A stretch of DNA of 64,000 nt from Anthostomella pinea (taxonomy: Eukaryota > Ascomycota > Sordariomycetes > Xylariales > Xylariaceae), in contig CAUWAG010000003.1 in NCBI GenBank assembly GCA_963556695.1, positions 1,116,001 through 1,180,000 of the forward strand. The letters are read 5' to 3'. How positions within the stretch are numbered: position 1 is the stretch's first letter; every line of letters starts with the position of its first letter. The notes below the pieces were generated by a model. That model did not search any database. It was not told the origin of the DNA and worked only from the letters and a program-made list of their open reading frames with translations. Positions 1 through 11,715 of the stretch are shown here, piece by piece. Both the position numbers and the translations under genes were made by a program.

Positions 1-215
1 TGACAAAGTATCCACTGGGCTAGGCGTGTTTCATGCTCGTCAGATAGTCTTCTTTTTGGCTGCTGCGTCTCTCTCTTCGAAGGTTTGCCGTTGAGGCGGT
101 TAGACATTGTCTGCTTAGGGATACCCCATTTCTGAGTGGATTTTCGGACCGACAGCTTGTTATCAGTGATATCTAGTATGGCATCTGCCATAGTATCCTC
201 CGTATAAGAAGGCAT
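1..215 (-). pseudogene. Pogo/Fot1-family transposase, N-terminal part, cut by window edge
   Basis: Reading leftward from an ATG at 215, 71 codons stay open to the window edge. They begin MPSYTEDTMADAILDI and contain a psq-type helix-turn-helix (RKSTQKWGIPKQTMSNRLNG, about residues 24-43) followed by the basic start of a CENP-B-like domain. This is the DNA-binding N terminus of pogo/Fot1 transposases, which bind the terminal repeats and then cut and paste the element at TA sites. It resembles the transposase start at 28665 but is clearly a different copy. No stop is seen in the visible part, so whether it is intact depends on sequence outside the window. It is called pseudogene because most such copies here are broken; it could be active. 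Confidence 0.8.
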
Positions 216-391
216 TTCGAGAGTCACGATGCTACGTTGCATATAAAAAAAGAAGAGAACGGGTACATAAAGGGCAAATTTGCCCTTATGAGGTGTAAAA
301 ACCACGGGCGGGGGGACCCCTCATCGCTGGGTCTGGCTAAAAGTATCTACATTGGGATAAACCTCAAGAAAAGAGCTATTCAGCGAACTAA

Positions 392-721
392 TTACATCGC
401 GAATCCCTTCAAAAACACTGGATTCGGTATAAGTGAAGTTGTTGATGTTTTGGTGTGTGGCAGTAGATTTTGCAGTCCGAGTGGTGGGTGGGGCATGGTA
501 TGGTCCACGTCCTGGGCCGAGAGATGAGGATACCACGGCCAGTAATTGATTTCCATCCCTTGGTAGTCGTGTTTCCAGCTTTCAGGCATATCCGCAGGCC
601 AGGGGACTCCTGTAGTTTTGCCTTCAGACCACACCTTCTGAGCATTTTCGAGCATCGATCCGGTGACTGCGGTGACGGCGTACCCTAGCGCGACGAGCAC
701 GGCTGACGAATGGAGACGCAT
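392..721 (-). CDS. Small secreted protein candidate, possibly frameshifted
   Basis: The ORF starts MRLHSSAVLVALGYAVTAV, a convincing signal peptide with likely cleavage near residue 21. An aromatic, Trp/Tyr-rich stretch follows at about residues 30-70 (WPADMPESW, INYWPWYPH). The last 30 residues look random. An overlapping frame that continues to 321 looks more protein-like and contains potential N-glycosylation sites (NFT, NSS). That suggests a one-base shift near 470-500, or an unrecognised intron; I found no good splice pair. I do not recognise the family. The pogo transposase start lies only about 100 bp from the end of this second frame, so the gene's 3' end may have been changed by the insertion. 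Confidence 0.35.
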   Translation of the reverse strand: MRLHSSAVLVALGYAVTAVTGSMLENAQKVWSEGKTTGVPWPADMPESWKHDYQGMEINYWPWYPHLSAQDVDHTMPHPPLGLQNLLPHTKTSTTSLIPNPVFLKGFAM

Positions 722-2921
722 CGCGGCTACACGTAGGTGCTACCCTTGGATAGTGCAAGTAGCTCGTGACTGGTCTTATAGGCGGATCAGACGGGGTTCG
801 CAAGAGTATGGTGATGATAGCGGAGGGAGTAGACGAGAATCGCTTGGATGTCTCTCAAAGTCGTCCGGAAAACGCACGACCAGATTGCGCGTCTATATAC
901 ACTTTGGACGCAGCAGCCTCATCTCTTTGACCTGGGTACGTACTCAGGTGTGCCGTACGGACTCAGCGGCCCTGACGGTGGCAATCCGAGGTGGCAAGAG
1001 ATGATCGACATGTGGAGAGGAACGCATTAAAAAGAACCGATGGAACGAACTTAATTATGGATAGTGAGAGCAATATCCCGGATCCGATGAGTGCGTGATG
1101 AACGGTACAGCGTTGTTGTATTCAGGAAAAGGTCTATCTACTCTGTTCTGTGTGCGATCGTTATATATGGGGGCCACGGAGCCTGTGTCACCCGACACGG
1201 CAACTGGCAGCCTCATCATGCTTACATACACAGATGGATTCTGCTCACAGATAGGAACTTATAACGCGCTTACCAGTAAGTCATGCCGATGGCGATATAT
1301 GATATCTCGAAAATGGATATTAGGTAATAGTATAGGCCCCGCCCGGTGAGAGTCATCCTTTTTCAGAACTTCTCATCCTTCGGTCCTCGGTCAGTCCTCA
1401 AGGTGTAGACACATATCCTGGCCCTTGCTACGCCTCTCCAGGGGAGCGAGGCGGAATCGCTTGCCGAGAGTACCGCTTAGCTTCTCTATGTAAGGGGGCA
1501 TTAGGCGCCTCGGCTGGGTGTAGCCGAAAAACACTCCGTGCAGGTACACCATCACTGCCGGATAGCATAGGCGGCATACCAACCCAGACCGTAAAGTCTG
1601 TCCCAGGAAGATGAGTAGGATGACTAGACCTCGAAGATCCATAATCAAGTCGGTGAGCGGGAAGGGCGGTGGTGTGGGTTTAGGTCCATGTCTGTTCAAG
1701 AGATTCTGTCTCTCAAGCAAGCAATACTGAATGCAAAAGATGTAATGTGAAGTCTCACAGTGACAAGCAGGCCCCGAGCGTAGGTACCGGACGAATTGGC
1801 CGAATGAGGAGGTTTAGACATAAAGGCTAGTATATACACGTGCCCTTGAAGCAACATACCGTATCCTGAGGACTCTTACTGTGATTGAGGTTTCTGCTTG
1901 GTAGACAACAAAGTCCAGATGATCAAGGGCTTTCGACGCCAAAGCTTCTCTGCTCTGCTGCCTAGGTAGCGGCGGCAACGAGCCACCGAATCAAGCAAGG
2001 CGAAGGCGAGGGCAATATATAACCAGTTCTACTCTTCCTCGCTACTGGACCTCTGGTCCCACCATATCTGAATGACCTGCGGTCACAAAACAACTCGATA
2101 GCCAGTTCTACGGGTACAGCGTCATGCCACGTACAATCATATCCAATCACCCCGGAAGAGGTAACGAACGAGGAGCAGAAGCAGAAAGGGAGGAACGGAA
2201 GAAGGAAGAAGGAAGGAAAGAAGGAGAACGCACCCTGGACCCATACATCGCATCTCTCCCCCCAAGCTGCCAAGCCGCAGCCGACCCTTCACAACAACTC
2301 ACAGAGCTCCATTTCAACTCCGTCCCCCACAGACCCGGCCGAGACCAAGACGCTACAGGAGGCTTCCTTCCATAGCAGCATGGCCATGTTGTCACAGTCC
2401 AGCGAACGGACGGTCGGCTCACCCGACCTTACGAGACAGCAACCCTCAGGCACAGCTGCGATGGATCAAACCCACTCAAAACCAACACACACTTTCAATC
2501 CATGTATCTTGCAGCACGCGGGTAGGTACAAAGAATCTTTATACATCATGAGTGAGTGCAGCATAGGCCACAGTCCAAGGACGCAGATCTAGACTGCATC
2601 CATGTCAGCTGCTTTACTCCTACTCCTTCGGAAAGGCCAACACGGCTGAGGTTCAACCGGCGCAGCCAGACGACCTCCAAAAAGAACCTAATGCCCCAAA
2701 AAGTCTAAAAGCCTCAAGAGCAGCAATTTGCAGGTTTATTTACTATCTCATACACAGACGCATCGGCCTTCCATGGGAGAGGCTTTTCTCTAGAGACTCT
2801 AGCGGGCTAGACTAGGTAGGAAGACAGACGATGTACAAGGGACAAAAGAAAAATGCATTTATTCCTCTCTATCTCCTGATGGGGTTGGTTGCACCTCTAC
2901 ACCCCCGGCCGTCCAGTGTGA
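722..2921. other. Intergenic region, no supported gene
   Basis: About 2.2 kb between the secreted-protein candidate and the 3' end of mic60. Short ORFs on both strands (for example 848-1030 + and 1391-1720 -) show no recognisable motif or intron structure. A purine-rich run lies at about 2160-2230. I see no tRNA or transposon ends. Confidence 0.5.
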
Positions 2922-5121
2922 TTACTCCACCTGCATGCTCTGAAGTCTGGCCTCTGCGGCAATGACCTATCAACATTGTGTTAGTGATCAATTCTTTGTC
3001 GGGAGTGGATGGATGTCCTGTTAGATGGAGACAAGGACGTAGACTTACATCCAGGGCCTGCTGAACCTCCAACGCTTTCCGGACCTCGCCCAGCCAATCT
3101 TTACTCAGCGTCTTCGCCCACCCTTGCAGGCCATTCATCTCCCGTGCGGCAGCATCCAGGTTGCCCTCCTCGAGGTAGGTTTGGGTGCGGGTCAGGATGC
3201 TCTCGACGTCGTCGCCGGCAGCCAGACCTTGCTTCTTGAACATAACTTTGCTCAAAACCCAACTTGAGGCGTGGCTGGCAACTCCGGCGTCGTCGGGGAG
3301 GAGCGAGGCCTTGCGGACTTCAGACGCTACGCGGCGGAAACGGTCGATGAGCTGCGATGGTGTGGCGATGCCACGTTGGTAGGCTGAAGGGTTGATCGAA
3401 CCAATGGCCGCATTGACAACGGGGTCCTCGGCAGCGATCTCCTTGAGGGCAACGAGCTCTCGGACGAATGGTCGCGGGTGTTCCACGTCCTCCAGGCTAG
3501 CACGTACCGCCTCAACGGCAACGTGAAGTTGCTGTGTTCGGAGATTCACGTCGACAACGTCGTTCCAGCCCGTCGTAAGCTGTTCTAGCTCCTTGACAGA
3601 TGAGCTGAGCTGGTCCAGTTTGCCCAGTCTGCCGCTACGCTCTTCCTCAACCCGGCTTTTGACGTCCTTCAAGAACTGGCGCTTGAGCTCTATAGCCTGC
3701 TCCAGTAGCTTGTTGTTCAGTTTTTGCTCGTTGACCTGCTTCTCTTTTTCAATTTCCGTCTTGATTCGCTCATCGTAGGTTGACTGGATGCGCTTCATCT
3801 CCTCCTCAAACTCGGCTCTCCATTGGCTCTCTTGCCCGATCATGGCCTTCTCAACTCGGCCAACCAGTTCGTTCGCTGCTGTCTCAAACTCGTTGACCTT
3901 CGACGTAACCTGAGCGGCGGCATCGCTCTCAACCTTGGCCTTCAGATCGCGGATCTTGGAGCCCACCTTGTTGAGCTCATTCTTAGCCTTGCCAATGGTG
4001 GATGAGAAGCGGTCGTCGGCATTGTCGGCGTTCACGACGGCAATGATGTCATTGAGCATCTTAACAAGGTCCTGAACGACGGGCTCCTGGGCATCCTTGA
4101 CCTTCAGAGGGTCAATGGGAGAAGCAGGAGGAAACCTGGAAGGTTCGTCAACTTCGGGTGCTTTGAAGTCAGTCTTGCCCTTCCTCGAGGACCTCGAGGA
4201 CTTCTTCGCCTTCGCCTGGGGCTCTGCAAAAGCAGCATCCGGGGAGACAGCAGCCTTTGGCGCTTCGCTCGATTTTGCGACGGGCTTCAGCTCCTTCTCG
4301 GAAGAGTCAGGTGCTGGATTCGCTTCGGTGACGGCGGCGGTCTTCGCACTTCCGGGAGCAGAAGCAGCAGTCTTGCTAGCGGCGACATCGCGCGTGGCGC
4401 TCGACTGCCTGCCTGCCGGCTCGCCACTGTCTGCTACACGCCACGATGCACCACTCTGAGGCGAGATTTTGACCTGAGCGCCGGTGTCCTTATTCCAAGT
4501 TCCACCAACACTATGGCCCGGGTATCGCTTCCGGAACTCCATCTCCTCCAAGTATAGCACAGCTTGCTCTCCGAACGGTACATATTCGGTAAAGAAGTCG
4601 TGGAAGTTGTCGTTGATGCGCGAGTACCATACGCCTCCTCCAAAGGTCACAGCACCGAGTAGGACCAAGGTCAGGACATAGTTGCGCAGTCGGCGGAAGA
4701 AGCCTTTCTTTTTGACAGGCGCAGGTGGCGGCAACGGAGCTGCAGTTTTCGTGCTTGAAACAACAGGTTCTGGTGCTGGTGGCGTGAGAGGGGCATCCTT
4801 AGGCTCGATTATCGTGGAATCAATGTAGGATTCGGTCCTCAGCGAGGGTGGTTCGCTCGATGCGGCGCTGTTGGTCTCTGTCGAAGGGAGCTTGACGGGC
4901 CTGGAGTCATCGATCGAGGCTTTCTTCCCGTCGGCAAAGCATCTCTGTTCACATAGTTCTCTTAGTCATCGCCAACGCGAGAAAACCAAACAGTGGTCAA
5001 GACGTACCCTCGCAGCTGCACCGGCAGATCTCGCGACGGCGGGCTGCCATTGGCGGGCAGCGGCAGCAGCAACGGGCCTGCTGCCTACGGCCCTGACGGA
5101 TCGCAACGAAGTCCGCAACAT
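2922..5121 (-). CDS. mic60: MICOS complex subunit Mic60 (mitofilin)
   Basis: Three exons: 5121-5008, 4944-3049 and 2966-2922, with introns of 63 and 82 bp, give about 684 residues, a usual length for fungal Mic60. The N terminus is Arg/Ala-rich (MLRTSLRSVRAVGSRPVAAA), a mitochondrial presequence. A Pro-rich linker leads to a basic KKKGFFRRLR segment and one transmembrane helix at about residues 127-146 (VLTLVLLGAVTFGGGVWYS). A long charged coiled coil follows at about 300-450, and the C-terminal mitofilin domain ends in AEARLQSMQVE. In the family, Mic60 sits in the mitochondrial inner membrane, holds crista junctions and contacts the outer membrane. Both introns have GT-AG ends, and joining them restores the family reading frame; without the second splice the tail would read unrelated sequence. 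The gene is intact and shows no sign of transfer. Confidence 0.95.
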
Positions 5122-6111
5122 GAGGGCATCGAGTGGGCCGTCAAGGTGCGATTGGAGTATTGCGTGGTGGTGGTTGGGAGGTTGTCGTGTGCAAAGTGAG
5201 GTGTAAAAACGTCGGGAGCTTTTCTGAGCTGCGCCAATGGACAAACAATCCCGGGCAGCGCAGGAACTCGCCCGTGGCTGGCACAGGCTGGCCTAACCCG
5301 ATCCCGATCCCTCAATGTTTTATATGGGTCCCGCTTCAACCACCACATATTCACATTTGTAGGTAACGTAAGAACCGTGACTATACCTAACAACCATTTC
5401 ATACATTTAGTGTGCTATGAATGGAGAGCTATCTATGGATGTTTAAGTAAACGCTGGAGTTATCCGCAGACTATGTGCTGTTATTCCAAGGCCATATGCG
5501 TAACCACGGTATCTTGCTATGCTGCACTGCCCATTTACATGCCCCCCTTAACGAATACACCACGTAGTACCGGGACTGTTAGGAGTTGCCAAAGAATCTC
5601 TTGCCATTTAGTTAGAGAGGAAGTGTATGTTTTAGCAACTGCTAGGTATTGCTCTATTGTATTACTCAGCGTAGTTTACAGCAATTATGCACCGTCCTGT
5701 GACAGCCTGACCTGTCGGTTGTCTGATCACGCGTTCTTTCTCACGACCACATGACCCAGCGACCAACACCGTACTTCAAAACCTCTGCCAAGAAAATTCA
5801 GCTATTAAAAAACGTATGCCGTCCCATGAGACGCCCAATGGAACATACACCACTCTACTCACTCGCATGTCTCCTAGACGTGATAACCGGCATCTTTCCT
5901 TAGATGCGCCGACCTCAAGTCCGGTTGCCTGGGTACAGCTCTTCAGTTGTTGGTCCAACTCCCTTGACCTATCGCCACATTCGAGCCAGGCCACAATGGG
6001 AATTATGTTGAACAGACAGCCGGTAACCAGGATGACGAAGTTGGGCAAGGCAACCTCAATATCTCTATTCCACCCTGCTAGGAAATGACCCACACGTCCG
6101 CGGAAACGCCT
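5122..6111. other. Intergenic region between mic60 and rab5
   Basis: Contains the mic60 upstream region (first few hundred bases) and the rab5 3' flank. The short ORFs present have no recognisable content. No RNA gene is visible. Confidence 0.5.
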
Positions 6112-7019
6112 CTAGCAGCTGCAAGCTCCTCCGGACTGTGTGTTTGCACCCTCTGCCTGTCCCAAGCTCACACCTCCTGGTCGTTGTCCTGGGCGGGTAT
6201 GTCGAGGGCCAGCCTGGTCGAGCGGAAGCTTTTTGGCAATAGCAGTGAAAAGCTCCTTTACGTTCTCTGCCGTCTTGGCCGAAGTTTCGAAGAACAGCAG
6301 ACCGGCCTCGTTCGCGTATGCCTCAGCGTCGGCCGTTGTCACCGCTCGCTTGTCGGGTTGCTCAGTCACCAAGTCTAGCTTGTTCCCTGCAAGGGCAATG
6401 ATGATGTTCTCGTTGGCTTGTCTCTGCAGTTCCTTGACCCAAGCTTTCGCCTTGTCGAGTGACGCCTATGCATAAGCTGTCAGCCTCTTCCCCACGCTCC
6501 TGTCTGCCTCCAAATACGTACGGATTGTGTGATATCGTAGACAACTACAGCGCAGTTTGCATTCCGGTAGTACATGGGAGCCAGGGATTTATATCTCTCC
6601 TGACCAGCAGTATCCCAGATCTCGAACTTGACGGTTGTGTTCTCGTCGAGGGATATGGTCTGTGTGAGGAAGGCAGCGCCGATGGTGGATTCGCGGTACG
6701 AGTCGAATTGATCCTGAAGTGCGATGGTCAGCGTTCGGTGGCGTCACGAACAGAGGTACCGCTCAAGCTTTACCTTGACGAATCTAAGGACTATCGAACT
6801 CTGTCGCAGGAAGTTAGCATGCGACGGTCTCTTGGTGGGTGTCTGTGGATAGTCGAATACCTTTCCAACAGCAGACTCTCCTACTTGATGTTAGCATCCG
6901 TGACTACCCAGGTGAAACGTTTGGGGCGGAGTGGCCATCATACCCAATAAGACCAACTTGAACTGGGCGAACCGGGTGTTCATGCCGCGACCTTGTGCGG
7001 GCCCTGCTCGAGAAGCCAT
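6112..7019 (-). CDS. Rab5-type small GTPase (Ypt5/Vps21)
   Basis: Five exons: 7019-6944, 6880-6861, 6800-6774, 6713-6522 and 6465-6112, totalling 669 nt and 222 residues, the normal Rab5 length. Exons 2 and 3 are only 20 and 27 nt and carry most of the P-loop (GESAVGK then SSIVLRFVK). Later GTPase motifs are complete: the effector-region STIGAAF, WDTAGQE, GNKLDL and ETSAK. The protein ends CSC, a double-geranylgeranylation signal. In fungi Rab5 controls early endosome fusion and endocytic vesicle traffic by recruiting tethering factors in its GTP form. The four introns are 56-63 bp with GT-AG ends, and CTAAC branch sites are visible in the first two. The start was chosen at [17 protein letters not shown], which precedes the conserved FKLVLLG. 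It is divergent from sac1. Confidence 0.95.
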
Positions 7020-7948
7020 TCTGGTGATGTTTGTGGTGAGTTCTTTGAGGGAGCTGATGGACTCGGCGTGGACGTGATGGGTCGAGACAAAGGAGGCAAA
7101 TGACGGTGGTTCTATTATTATCGGTACCGGGGTGCGCGATGCGGCGTATCTTGGGCGTTATCGGGGCGACGCTCCTGTTAAAGCAAATGGGAGACAGTCG
7201 ACAAGGCAACCGTGACAACAAGCAGAGAGAGACTGGCTATGATACGGAGCTGACGCGGAACTGGTGTCGGCGCGAGCTTGGAGGGAGTCGTGGTGGTGAC
7301 AAACTACGAAGCCTGACTGTGTCTTGTCACTGCCTAGCGGAAGAGACGGGCGATGATGAAGCTGGTCTGGTCTGTCGGGATAGCGGATTGGCAGATGGAC
7401 GCTCAGGCTCTCAGTGCAGGCAGGCGGTGGCTGAGCAGGATTAGCACACGTCAGGTCCAGCAGGTCAGAAGGCGGACGGGTCTCACAGTCACAGTGCACA
7501 AGATAGCAGGATCTAGCTTGGGTACACAGTATACACGGTGCTACAATTACATATCTGACACGTGATATCAGGCATCGCATGTTGGCAGGCTCGAAGTTGG
7601 AAGTGACAGGCGCCCCTTCCACTCTTGGCACGCATGGTCTGTGCCTTTCAATGTTTCTCAGCAAGCCGAAAGCTTGGCATTTGCAGGTCCCTGACACCCC
7701 GAGATGGGTGTTCCACCAAGGCCACCTGCACAGATCGTGAACCCTGCCAACCCTAGACCGAACCCCGTGGAGTGACGATCACGAAAGCACACCGCGACAG
7801 GCCGATTGGAGCACTTCTCTCACCACCAGATACGCAGTCTAGCCTCGACAGTCTCCGTGTCTGTCGGCCACTTTCACGGCCTCCTCTTCTCGGATCGAGT
7901 TCCTCCCATCCCATCCCGAAGAGTGCTATGACTTGTTGTTAGCCCATC
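7020..7948. promoter_or_regulatory. Shared upstream region of divergent rab5 and sac1
   Basis: About 0.93 kb separates the two start codons, which point away from each other, so both promoters must lie here. No reliable individual element can be named. The ORFs in it look like chance. Confidence 0.5.
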
Positions 7949-10173
7949 ATGACACTTCCGTACCGGGACATCAATGTCCATGTCGCTGCCGACTCCTATA
8001 CCTTCACCTCGCCCTCGTCACCCAATGCGCCGGGTCTTATCGTCGACCGCCCCACCGGCGATGTGAGGCTGAGCGAAGGAACATCCTACCCGAGCAAGCG
8101 CGCGTCCAAGGTCTCGAGTGTCGCTGGTATTCTGGGCATGATCCGCTTGAGACTGGGTAAGCAGCCGTCGCGCCGCCTGCATATTGTCCTGTCAGAGAAC
8201 TGATCGGGTGCAGACAAGTATGTCATCGTTATCACGAAAGCCCAGCCGATAGGCCGTCTCAAGGGTCATATGGTCTACAAGATCATCTCGACCGACTTCC
8301 TACCCATGCGTGAACGTCAGATCCGCGACCCCGATGAGGACCAGTTCTTGTCCCTGCTGAAAACATACATCATGACGGGACCCATGTACTTCTCATACTC
8401 GCTGGACCTCACCAACAGCTTCCAAAGACAGGCGTCCATGGACAGCGCCAGCCCTCTGTGGATGCGCGCCGATGATCGCTTCTTCTGGAACAAGTTTGTG
8501 CAAACGGACCTGATGAACTTTCGCAAGATGGGCAGCCGGTCACAGCAAGGATCGCAGCCCGGCGCTGACCCGTACATCCTACCGATCATATGGGGGACTC
8601 TGGAGATCCGGCCTACCACCTTCAAGAGCACACCCCTGACGATAGTCCTGATTACCCGCAAGTCGAGGTACCGCGCTGGTACGAGGTATTTCACTAGGGG
8701 TCTCGATGAGGATGGCCATGCTGCGAATTACAACGAGACAGAGCAGGTCGTTGTTCTCAACGACACCGGCAGTGGCCTGGGAGGATACGCAGGGAGCGCT
8801 GATATGCAGAGTGGGAAATTCGGAGCTTCCGAGGGCCGCGAGATGCAGATCATGTCCTACGTGCAAACACGAGGTAGCGTGCCAGTGTACTGGGCTGAGA
8901 TCAACGAGCTCAAGTACACCCCCAGGCTCCAGGTTCGCGGCATCGAAACCGCAGTCCCTGCTGCCAAAAAACACTTCGACGAACAGATCCGCATCTATGG
9001 TGACAACTACCTGGTCAACCTAGTAAACCAGAAGGGCCGCGAGAAGCGGGTCAAGGAAGCGTACGAGCAAATGGTGCAGATGCTTGTGACCTCACCTTCC
9101 GAGAAGGTCAACGCTGATGCGATCAGCGACGAGAAGTTCCACGTGATCCAACCGACGTCCTCCCAGCAGGAATTCGACCGCCTTCACTACGTCTACTTTG
9201 ATTTCCACCATGAGACAAAGGGAATGCAGTTGCACCGTGCCATGATGCTGGTGGAGAAGCTACACGACGCGCTAATAGCACAGCAGTACTTCAGGGGTGT
9301 TGACATGCCCGCCAATGGGGGCCTTGAGACTAGGAATTTCCAGACCAGCGTGGTCCGGACAAACTGCATGGATTCGCTTGATCGTACAAACGTGGTGCAA
9401 AGCATGTTCGCACGGTGGACGTTGGATCGCATCTTCACTGATCTTGGCTTGCTTCAGCGAGGCGAGACTTTCGCGACTGCTGACCCAGCGTTCGAGTTCC
9501 TCTTTCGCAACATCTGGGCAGATAACGCGGACACCGTGTCAAAAGCATACTCTGGTACCGGGGCCATGAAGACGGATCTTACGCGGTTGGGCAAGCGCTC
9601 GAGACAGGGCACGCTTCAGGATGGCAACGTTGCTGTGTCTCGATACTACCTGAACAACTTCAAGGACGGCCCAAGACAAGACGCGTACGATCTGTTCTTG
9701 GGCGCCTACGAGCCCTCTACGGCGAATATCGGATCTTCATTGATCTTCGCAGACCGCAGGCCAATTCTCATCCAAAGCATTCCCTACATGCTTGCGTTCA
9801 GTGTATTCTTAGTTCTCGTGGGATTGTTCACGAAGCGTTCGCCCGATTCGGCTGTCTTGCCCACACGGCTTTTCATCTTGTTCTGGATGGCGGTGGCAGG
9901 ATGGTCTCTGAGTTTCATCCTGAAGAACGGCATGCTTTACGTAAGTTGTCCCAAACAATCTTCCATACTTTTGCCTACAGACGCTGACAGCAACGCAAAC
10001 AGGTTAACTGGCCAAAGTTGAACCCGCGCCCGTGGGCTACGGAGGGATACCAGGAGACCATCGGAAAGGTCAGGAAAGATAAGCTAATCGGGTCGCTCGT
10101 GGCCAAGCACGAGCGCGGCTTGAGCACAGCGAGATATCTCAACGCCGAAGAAGGCAAGAAGAGGATCGAGTAG
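7949..10173 (+). CDS. sac1: Phosphoinositide phosphatase Sac1
   Basis: Three exons, 7949-8156, 8214-9940 and 10003-10173, give about 701 residues. The Sac domain spans most of the protein and contains the catalytic Cx5R motif RTNCMDSLDRTNVVQ, with Cys at about residue 454 and Arg at 460. Two hydrophobic segments near the C terminus (about 590-611, PYMLAFSVFLVLVGLF, and about 624-645, LFILFWMAVAGWSLSF) match the two-helix ER/Golgi anchor of yeast Sac1. A basic tail ending EEGKKRIE follows. The enzyme mainly removes the 4-phosphate of PI4P and so sets ER-Golgi lipid identity. Both introns have GT-AG ends, and splicing keeps the conserved frame across DKYVIVITK and VNWPKLNPRPW. It looks fully functional. 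Confidence 0.96.
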
Positions 10174-10388
10174 ACCTAGACGGCCGGTTAGTCTTATTGC
10201 ATCTGTTCCCAAGATAACAGAGTAGATGGACTACACCGCAGGGCATCGCTTTTTATCGCCTGTTCTGTTTGAAAGATGGAGGTACTACTATGTGGAGTGA
10301 GATGGGTATCCGCATTCCCTCGGTCTGTTGTATAATACATATGGTGTACTTTGCAGACGGTAGGCAGAAGGGTAGACATAATATTCAC

Positions 10389-10484
10389 TTTGAACCTCTT
10401 TAGCTATCCTCCATCCTTTTGGCCGATATCCTTCTCTTTGAAGCTCTTTAGCTATCCTCCATCCTTTTGGCCGATATTCTTCTC
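10389..10484. repeat. 48-bp tandem duplication
   Basis: Two adjacent near-identical 48-bp units (10389-10436 and 10437-10484), each with the core TTTAGCTATCCTCCATCC followed by TTTTGGCCGATAT. It lies about 0.2 kb downstream of the sac1 stop, so it may be in its 3' flank. No function can be assigned. Confidence 0.85.
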
Positions 10485-10827
10485 TTTGAAGCTTTGCGAC
10501 GGGGAAAGAAGATCAAACATGTGGGCAGTATTCTGCATCTTACACTCATCAAGAAGAAAATGGTCCATGCATACGTATATCTAAGTAGAGAAACCCACGA
10601 TGGGACGCGAACATCCACTTAATGACGAGCCAGCCATGCACGAAAAATGATAAAACTACCAGCCTACTTACTTACCCCGCCACCACATACCTAGGGAGGA
10701 ATGCATCAAAATAAAAAGAACACCTCATCCAAGCGAGCACTCCCACCAGCATCGATCAATACACGAATACCAGATCAGATCAATGTGTCCCAAAGAAACA
10801 CAACAAACAGTAGAAAAGAAAGAACTC

Positions 10828-10914
10828 TCTCGATCGGGGAATCGAACCCCGGCCATCCGCGCATTGCTGCTTGTCTATGACAAGCGGATATCCTCACCAC
10901 TAGACCAATCGAGA
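10828..10914 (-). tRNA. tRNA-Asp (GTC) with a 16-nt intron
   Basis: The 7-bp acceptor stem pairs TCTCGAT (10914-10908) with ATCGAGA (10834-10828). The T arm reads CCGGGGTTCGATTCCCCG. The anticodon stem TCCGC/GCGGA encloses a loop with anticodon GTC at 10881-10879. A 16-nt insert at 10877-10862, directly after position 37, is the canonical place for a nuclear tRNA intron. It contains GACAAG, which can pair with the CTTGTC of the anticodon region, as expected for splicing-endonuclease substrates. The mature tRNA would be 71 nt before CCA addition. The B box is intact; the A box reads TGGTCTAGTGG. Confidence 0.93.
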
Positions 10915-11715
10915 TATGGTTTAATCCGAGCCAATCAGATGAATTGATGGTTTTCAGTGATGGTAATAGGCTTCATATAATGAGATGATGCCACGAAACT
11001 TTTGCGACCGGGGCGGGTCTGTGGGCTGAGAGGAATTGGCAGGATCCAAATGGCATGGATTGGGGGCCGGCTTGTCACTTGTAAGTTGTGGGCAGGCAGG
11101 TGGGTGAGCGCTGGTCGATCGTCACTTGTAGGCTGGCAGGTGAGCGCTGGCAGGCAGGCTAGTCGCTGGACGCGGGCGTTGGCTCGGGTTTGCTGCGGTC
11201 TCTGAATCTGTGCAACTAATAACACAGCGCAGTAATACAAACATCAGATCAACCAGAAAATGAATGAGAGAACCCAATAAGGGTCGATAAGTATTACATA
11301 GCATACATACAACTCTATGAAGACCAAAAGGGCCGACGGTGTCTCGTACACTCAAGCCCGCCCGTCAGATTAGTTTGGCTGCTTGTTGCTTTTCCGACGC
11401 CCTCCCCAAACGACGCCCAACTGACTTCAAGCTCATGCACGCGTATTCCATGCCAACACTAATAGACAACACGATTATGTAACTGAACAAAAGGAAAAGG
11501 AGTATATAGTTCGAACGAAGTCTGGTAAGAAGCAGTGTCCCGGCGGGCAATCCAAAAGAAAAGTAGAAAAACGCCATTCGGGTATCATGAAAGACTCCCA
11601 GTTCCATCCAACAACAGCAGAAAGGCACCACTCCCGCAGACAGTGAAACAATGCTCCACTCAAGAATCTTCTCAACCCCCCAGTTCTCCATTCTGGCCCG
11701 GCATGTACCAACCGC
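10915..11715. other. Intergenic region with short GC-rich reiterations
   Basis: Between the tRNA and the 3' end of the large membrane-tail gene. At 11090-11165 there are imperfect reiterations of GGCAGG and GTGAGCGCTGG. No gene is supported. Confidence 0.5.

Noticed and set aside
4097..4459. Open frame on the plus strand inside mic60
   Set aside because: Antisense shadow of a strongly coding, Ala/Ser/Lys-rich part of mic60; no start context or motifs.
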